A DNA stretch of 19,318 nucleotides from JAICLV01 sp036380925 (GTDB lineage Bacteria; Actinomycetota; Actinomycetes; Acidothermales; Acidothermaceae), in the NCBI GenBank assembly GCA_036380925.1, contig DASVDW010000048.1, positions 1 to 19,318 on the forward strand. The letters are read 5' to 3'. A program made the translations under genes and the position numbers. Shown here piece after piece: positions 14,773-19,318 of the stretch (within the stretch, counting starts at the first letter, position 1; every line of letters starts with the position of its first letter). Below the pieces are notes generated by a model. It made no database searches. It saw only the letters and a list, made by a program, of their open reading frames with translations, and was not told the origin of the DNA.

Positions 14773-17568
14773 TCACGACCGCCCGCGCGCGGCGGCGGTT
14801 TTCTTGGCGGCGGATTTTTTCGTCGCGGTCTTCTTCGCCGCGGTCTTCTTGGCGGGCGCCTTGCGCGCGGTCTTCTTCGGCGCCGGCCCGCGCGCGCGTT
14901 TGTCGGCCAGCAGCTCCGACGCGCGTTCCAACGTGATGGTCTCGACGTCGTCGCCCTTGCGCAGCGTCGCGTTCGTCTCGCCGTCGGTGACGTATGGGCC
15001 GAACCGGCCGTCGCGCACCACGACCGGCTTCTCGGTCGCCGGGTCGACACCTAGCTCGCGCAACGGGCCGGCCGCCGCGCCCGAACGTCGTCCACGCTGC
15101 TTCGGTTGGGCGAGAACGGCGATCGCGTCGTCCAACGAAATGGACAGCAGTTGCTCTTCGCTCTCGATCGAGCGCGTCTCCGAGCCCTTCTTGACGTACG
15201 GGCCGTACCGGCCGTTGCTCGCGACAACCTCTTCACCGTCGACGACGCCGAGAACTCGCGGCAAGGTGAGCAATTCGAGCGCCTGGTCGATCGTCACGGT
15301 GTCGAGCGACATCGACTTGAACAGGCTCGCGGTGCGCGGCTTTTCTTTCGAACCCTCAGGCAAAATCTCGGTGACGTAAGGGCCGTAGCGGCCGTCCTTG
15401 GCGACAATCTGCAAGCCGCTGCGCGGGTCGAGCCCAAGCACCCGGTCGCCGCTCGGCTTGGCGAGCAACTCCTCTGCATATTCAACGGTCAGCTCGTCGG
15501 GCGCCACGGCTTCAGGCACGTTCGCGCGTTGCCCGTCGCGCTCGAGATAGGTGCCGTAACGGCCGACCCGCACCACAATCCCCGAATCACCAAGCGGGAA
15601 AGAGCTGACGTCGCGCGCGTCGATTTCGCCGAGCCGGTCGTGCACCATCGCCTTCAGACCGGACGCCGACCCGTGACCATTGGGGCCGTCGGGCGCGCCG
15701 GTGGTGATCGGCTGACCGTCGTCGTCGATCGGGCCGCCGAAGTAGAACCGGGTCAGCCACGCGGTGCGCGCGGTCTCGCCGTCGGCGATGCGGTCGAGGT
15801 CTTCTTCCATCTCAGCGGTGAAGTCGTAGTCGACCAGGTCGCTGAAGTGCCGCTCCAACAGCTGGATGACGGCGAACGCGAGGAACGTCGGGACGAGCGC
15901 GCTGCCCTTCTTGAAGACGTATCCGCGGTCGAGAATTGTGCTCATAATGCTGGCAAAAGTGCTCGGCCGACCGATGCCGCGCTCCTCCAGCGCCCGCACC
16001 AAAGTCGCCTCGGTGTAACGCGCGGGCGGGTTGGTCGTGTGACCCACCGGCTGCAACGACTCAACCTGGACGACGTCGCCTTCGGCGAGGCTCGGCAGCC
16101 GCCGCTCGCGGTTCGCGTCGTCGCCGTCGTCGTCCGAGCCTTCGACATAGACCTTCAAGAAGCCAGCGTGCGTGATGACCGTTCCGGACGCGGAGAACTC
16201 GGCGTCTTGGCCGGTGCGCGCGGCGGCGCCGAGCCGCACGGTGACGGTTTGCCCGGTGGCGTCGGTCATTTGCGAGGCCAATGTGCGCTGCCAGATCAAC
16301 TCGTACAACCGGAACTCGTCGCCACTCACCTCGCGCGCGATCTCGCCAGGCGTGCGAAAGTGGTCACCCGACGGGCGGATCGCCTCGTGCGCCTCCTGCG
16401 CGTTCTTCACCTTCTTGACGTACTGCCGAGGCGAATCCGGCAGGAACTCGCGCCCGTACAACTCGCGCACCTGGTTGCGCGACGCCGTCAAAGCGGTCTC
16501 CGACAACGTCGTCGAGTCGGTGCGCATGTAGGTGATGTAGCCGTTCTCATACAACCGTTGCGCGACCCGCATGGTGGTCTGGCTGGAGAACCGCAGCTTG
16601 CGGCTCGCCTCCTGCTGCAGCGTGCTGGTCATGAACGGCGCGGCCGGCGACCGCCGATACGGCTTGCTCTCAACGCTTCGGACGACGAAGTCGACGTTGC
16701 TCAAACCGTCGGCGAGCGCGGTCGCCGCGGGTTCGTCGAGATGGACGACGTCCGCGCCTTTCAACCGGCCGAGGGAGTCGAAGTCGCGGCCGACCGCGAC
16801 CCGTCGTCCGTCGACCGCGACCAGGCTCGCCTCGAACGACGGGGAGGTGGCGAACACCGCGTCGACGTCCCAATAGGAAGCGGCGCGAAACGCGATGCGC
16901 TCACGCTCGCGGTCGACGACCAACCGGGTGGCGACGCTTTGCACCCGGCCGGCGCTCAACCGGGGCATCACCTTCTTCCACAACACCGGGCTGACCTCGT
17001 AGCCGTACAGTCGGTCGAGGATGCGCCTGGTCTCTTGCGCGTCGACGAGCGACTGGTTGAGGTCGCGCGGGTTGCGGGCCGCCTCTTCGATCGCGTCGCG
17101 GGTGATCTCGTGGAAGACCATGCGACGCACCGGCACCCGCGGCTTCAAGACCTCGAGCAGGTGCCAGGCGATCGCCTCGCCTTCGCGGTCTTCGTCGGTG
17201 GCGAGGTAGAGCTCGTCGACGCTGGACAGCGCGGCTTTTAGTTTCGCGACCTGCTGCTTCTTGTCGGCATTGACGACGTAGAGCGGCTCGAAGCCGTTGT
17301 CGACGTCGACGCCGAGCCGGGCCCACGGCTCCTTCTTGTACTTGGCGGGGATGTCGGCGGCGGAGGTCGGCAGGTCGCGGATGTGGCCGATGCTCGACTC
17401 GACGACGTAGTTGCGGCCCAGGTAGCCAGCGATTGTCTTCGCCTTGGCCGGCGACTCGACGATCACCAACCGGCGGAGGTCGTCGCGGGACGACGCACGG
17501 TTCGCGCCCCGCGCGCCGTCGGCGCTGCCAGCGCTGCTGGCGCTGCCGGTCTGCGTGCTCGCGGCCAC
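14773..17568 (-). CDS. topA: DNA topoisomerase I (type IA) with lysine-rich tail
   Basis: Relaxes negatively supercoiled DNA. From the GTG at 17568 the protein has 931 residues. The TOPRIM domain starts LVIVESPAKAKTIAGYLG and includes the acidic DEDREGEAIAW. The catalytic tyrosine is Tyr347 in GYITYMRTDST. Domains for strand passage follow (GRVQSVATRLV, NAQEAHEAIRPSG, ERGIGRPSTFA). The C-terminal third holds about four topoisomerase C-terminal repeats marked by GRYGTYL, GRYGPYV (twice) and GRFGPYV. It ends in a basic tail rich in AKKTA-type repeats. No zinc-finger cysteines are present, as usual in actinobacteria, where such basic tails aid DNA binding and processivity. An in-frame GTG at 17655 would add 29 poorly conserved residues. 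I prefer 17568 because AGGAAG lies 9 nt upstream of it, but a weak -10-like GATACAT just before 17655 leaves a leaderless start possible. Confidence 0.93.
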   Translation of the reverse strand: MAASTQTGSASSAGSADGARGANRASSRDDLRRLVIVESPAKAKTIAGYLGRNYVVESSIGHIRDLPTSAADIPAKYKKEPWARLGVDVDNGFEPLYVVNADKKQQVAKLKAALSSVDELYLATDEDREGEAIAWHLLEVLKPRVPVRRMVFHEITRDAIEEAARNPRDLNQSLVDAQETRRILDRLYGYEVSPVLWKKVMPRLSAGRVQSVATRLVVDRERERIAFRAASYWDVDAVFATSPSFEASLVAVDGRRVAVGRDFDSLGRLKGADVVHLDEPAATALADGLSNVDFVVRSVESKPYRRSPAAPFMTSTLQQEASRKLRFSSQTTMRVAQRLYENGYITYMRTDSTTLSETALTASRNQVRELYGREFLPDSPRQYVKKVKNAQEAHEAIRPSGDHFRTPGEIAREVSGDEFRLYELIWQRTLASQMTDATGQTVTVRLGAAARTGQDAEFSASGTVITHAGFLKVYVEGSDDDGDDANRERRLPSLAEGDVVQVESLQPVGHTTNPPARYTEATLVRALEERGIGRPSTFASIMSTILDRGYVFKKGSALVPTFLAFAVIQLLERHFSDLVDYDFTAEMEEDLDRIADGETARTAWLTRFYFGGPIDDDGQPITTGAPDGPNGHGSASGLKAMVHDRLGEIDARDVSSFPLGDSGIVVRVGRYGTYLERDGQRANVPEAVAPDELTVEYAEELLAKPSGDRVLGLDPRSGLQIVAKDGRYGPYVTEILPEGSKEKPRTASLFKSMSLDTVTIDQALELLTLPRVLGVVDGEEVVASNGRYGPYVKKGSETRSIESEEQLLSISLDDAIAVLAQPKQRGRRSGAAAGPLRELGVDPATEKPVVVRDGRFGPYVTDGETNATLRKGDDVETITLERASELLADKRARGPAPKKTARKAPAKKTAAKKTATKKSAAKKTAAARGRS

Positions 17569-17721
17569 CTGGTCTCGCTTCCTGTCTGGAACGTCCGTGC
17601 GAACGGGCGCGCTGTTTCGCGCAACCGCTCGCGCACACGGTAACGGCTGAGCCACCCGGATGTATCCCGCGACCCCCGCCAGTTGATCTCCGGGTGGTCA
17701 GACAGCCGCCCGCCGAGTGAA

Positions 17722-17763
17722 GGGTTCGGGCCGCCGTTCGGGACCGAATCGCAGCCCTAACCC
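17722..17763. repeat. Nested inverted repeat between hppA and topA
   Basis: GGGTTcGGGC (17722-17731) pairs with GCCCtAACCC (17754-17763) with one mismatch. Inside it, TTCGG (17737-17741) pairs with CCGAA (17744-17748). The structure follows the hppA stop by about 30 nt and could be a terminator without a T tract or part of the topA control region. The remaining bases of 17656-17791 show no gene. Confidence 0.35.
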
Positions 17764-17791
17764 TGCACTCAGCAAGAGGTGCGCGGTCAGC

Positions 17792-19318
17792 TCAGACGGA
17801 GATCGCGCTCGCCTCGCCAGAGGGCTCCTGCGCTCCTACGGCCACGCTGCGCCGCTTCGAGATCACCACGGCCACGACGATGATCGCAAACGCGATGACC
17901 GCGATGCCGACACGTATCCCGATGTTCTCGTGGGTGCCCACGCTGTAGCGCACGATTGCCGGCGCGACGAGCAGCGAGACCAGGTTCATCACCTTCAGCA
18001 GCGGGTTGATCGCCGGGCCGGCGGTGTCCTTGAACGGGTCGCCGACGGTGTCGCCGATGACGGTCGCGGCGTGCGCGTCAGAACCCTTGCCGCCGTAGTT
18101 GCCGTCCTCAACCAGCTTCTTGGCGTTGTCCCAGGCGCCGCCGGAGTTGGCCAAGAACACCGCCATCAGCGTGCCGGACGCGATCGCGCCAGCCAGGTAG
18201 CCGGCCAGGGCGCCGATGCCGAGCAGGAACCCGGTGGCGATCGGCGCCATGACCGCGAGCAAACCGGGCGTGGCCAGCTCGCGCAGCGAGTCGCGGGTGA
18301 CGATGTCGACCACCCGGCCGTACTCGGGCTTCTCGGAGCCGTCCATGATGCCGCGGATCTCCCTGAACTGGCGGCGCACCTCGAACACCACCGCGCCCGC
18401 CGCGCGCGACACCGCGTTGATCGCCAGCCCGGAGAAGAGGAACACGACGGCGGCGCCGATGATCGCGCCGACGATGGTGTTCGGAGCGGTGATGTCGGAC
18501 CTCAGATTGACGCCGGTCAACCCGGTGACGTCGGCGAGGTTGACCTTGGCCTTGCCGAGCGCCTCGCTCACGGCGTCGGTAAACGAACCGAACAGCGCCG
18601 TGGCGGCGAGCACCGCGGTCGCGATCGCGATGCCCTTGGTGATCGCCTTCGTGGTGTTGCCGACCGCGTCGAGCTGGGTCAGCACGACCGCGCCTTCGCC
18701 GTGGACGTCGCCCGACATCTCCGCCACGCCTTGGGCGTTGTCGGAGACCGGGCCGAAGGTGTCCATCGCGACGATGACGCCGACCGTGGTCAGCAAGCCG
18801 GTGCCGGCCAGCGCCACCGCGAACAGCGACAACACGATCGACCCGCCGCCGAGCAGGAAGACGCCGTACACCGCGGCCGCGATGAGCACCGCCGAGTAGA
18901 CCGCCGACTCAAGCCCGACCGAGACGCCCGCCAGAATGACCGTCGCCGGCCCGGTCAGCGACGTCTTGCCGATGTCGCGCACCGGACGACGCGAGGTCTC
19001 GGTGAAGTAGCCGGTCAGCTGCTGGATGACGGCCGCGAGCACGATGCCGATCACCACGGCGACCAGCGCGAAGACCCGCGGGCTGCCGGCGTGGTTGGCG
19101 ATGTCGGTGTTGGCCAGACCCTTCAGGTCGGAGAAGTGCGCCGGCAGTTGGGCGAAGGCCAGGATCGCGACGAGCACGACCGAGAAGACGGCGGAGATGA
19201 AGAAGCCGCGGTTGATCGCGGACATGCCGCTGCGGTCGCCAGCGCGCGGGGAGACCGCGAAGATGCCGACGACAGCGGTGAGGACGCCGATCGCCGGAAC
19301 GATCAGCGGGAAGACCAG
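17792..19318 (-). CDS. hppA: Membrane-bound proton-pumping pyrophosphatase, C-terminal part
   Basis: The reading frame is open to the window edge, so the 5' end (roughly 250-300 residues by family length) is missing and the internal ATG at 19225 is not the start. The visible 508 residues contain many membrane helices and family hallmarks: AQGVAEMSGDVHGEGA, GNTTKAITKG, a VFEVRRQFREIRGI loop, and the conserved GGAWDNAKKLVEDG, GSDAHAATVIGDTVGDPFKD and GPAINPLLKVMNL. The enzyme couples pyrophosphate hydrolysis to proton export. The lysine in GNTTKA is the established marker of K+-independent H+-pumps, whereas K+-dependent enzymes have alanine there. The first set of pyrophosphate-binding motifs is off the window. 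It is encoded upstream of topA on the same strand with 136 nt (17656-17791) to the longest possible topA start. Confidence 0.94.
   Translation of the reverse strand: MVFPLIVPAIGVLTAVVGIFAVSPRAGDRSGMSAINRGFFISAVFSVVLVAILAFAQLPAHFSDLKGLANTDIANHAGSPRVFALVAVVIGIVLAAVIQQLTGYFTETSRRPVRDIGKTSLTGPATVILAGVSVGLESAVYSAVLIAAAVYGVFLLGGGSIVLSLFAVALAGTGLLTTVGVIVAMDTFGPVSDNAQGVAEMSGDVHGEGAVVLTQLDAVGNTTKAITKGIAIATAVLAATALFGSFTDAVSEALGKAKVNLADVTGLTGVNLRSDITAPNTIVGAIIGAAVVFLFSGLAINAVSRAAGAVVFEVRRQFREIRGIMDGSEKPEYGRVVDIVTRDSLRELATPGLLAVMAPIATGFLLGIGALAGYLAGAIASGTLMAVFLANSGGAWDNAKKLVEDGNYGGKGSDAHAATVIGDTVGDPFKDTAGPAINPLLKVMNLVSLLVAPAIVRYSVGTHENIGIRVGIAVIAFAIIVVAVVISKRRSVAVGAQEPSGEASAISV

Noticed and set aside
15106..17241. 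711-codon plus-strand frame opposite topA
   Set aside because: topA has all its family motifs on the other strand; the antisense frame has no domain and biased composition.

Overview
The window looks like chromosomal DNA of a high-GC actinobacterium. Third codon positions are mostly C or G. Three features point the same way: a major-facilitator/thymidylate-kinase fusion, a topoisomerase I with a lysine-rich tail and no cysteine zinc fingers, and an Rv1155-like F420-type flavin/deazaflavin enzyme. A methyl-accepting chemotaxis-type receptor suggests the organism, or an ancestor, was motile. I cannot name the species.

Region 1 (about 1-9033) is a xyloside/xylose utilisation locus built around a divergent promoter region at 3637-3922. 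Leftward run a lipoprotein sugar-binding protein, two MalF/MalG-type permeases and the 5' end of xylose isomerase (xylA, cut by the window edge), with gaps or overlaps of -1, 3 and 50 nt. No transporter ATPase is encoded here. Rightward run a cytosolic GH3 beta-xylosidase/glucosidase, a GH43 beta-xylosidase and a LacI-family regulator, spaced by 9 nt and by a 4-nt overlap. The likely flow is uptake of xylo-oligosaccharides, intracellular hydrolysis to xylose, and isomerisation to xylulose. Three 13-bp sites resembling CCGAAAcTTTCGG sit upstream of the transporter operon, upstream of the GH3 gene and upstream of the chemoreceptor-like gene. They are my candidate operators for the LacI protein.

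Region 2 (9034-11300) holds the most unusual gene. It encodes a chemoreceptor-like protein with two N-terminal membrane helices, almost no extracellular loop, a canonical cytoplasmic signalling hairpin, and an extra C-terminal domain of about 130 residues that resembles galactose-binding-like beta-sandwich (carbohydrate-binding) modules. Its position, together with a candidate sugar-regulon operator upstream, suggests an intracellular sugar- or glycan-responsive signalling protein. A small Rv1155-like oxidoreductase gene follows, with its start codon buried in a perfect 7-bp hairpin.

Region 3 (11302-19318) is leftward housekeeping DNA: hppA (partial, membrane pyrophosphatase), topA, the MFS-thymidylate kinase fusion and holB (DNA polymerase III delta'). 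The last two are 5 nt apart. I saw no tRNA, rRNA, CRISPR array or insertion sequence. No gene-free stretch exceeds 300 bases; the longest gaps are 3637-3922, 14538-14772, 9034-9229 and 17656-17791.
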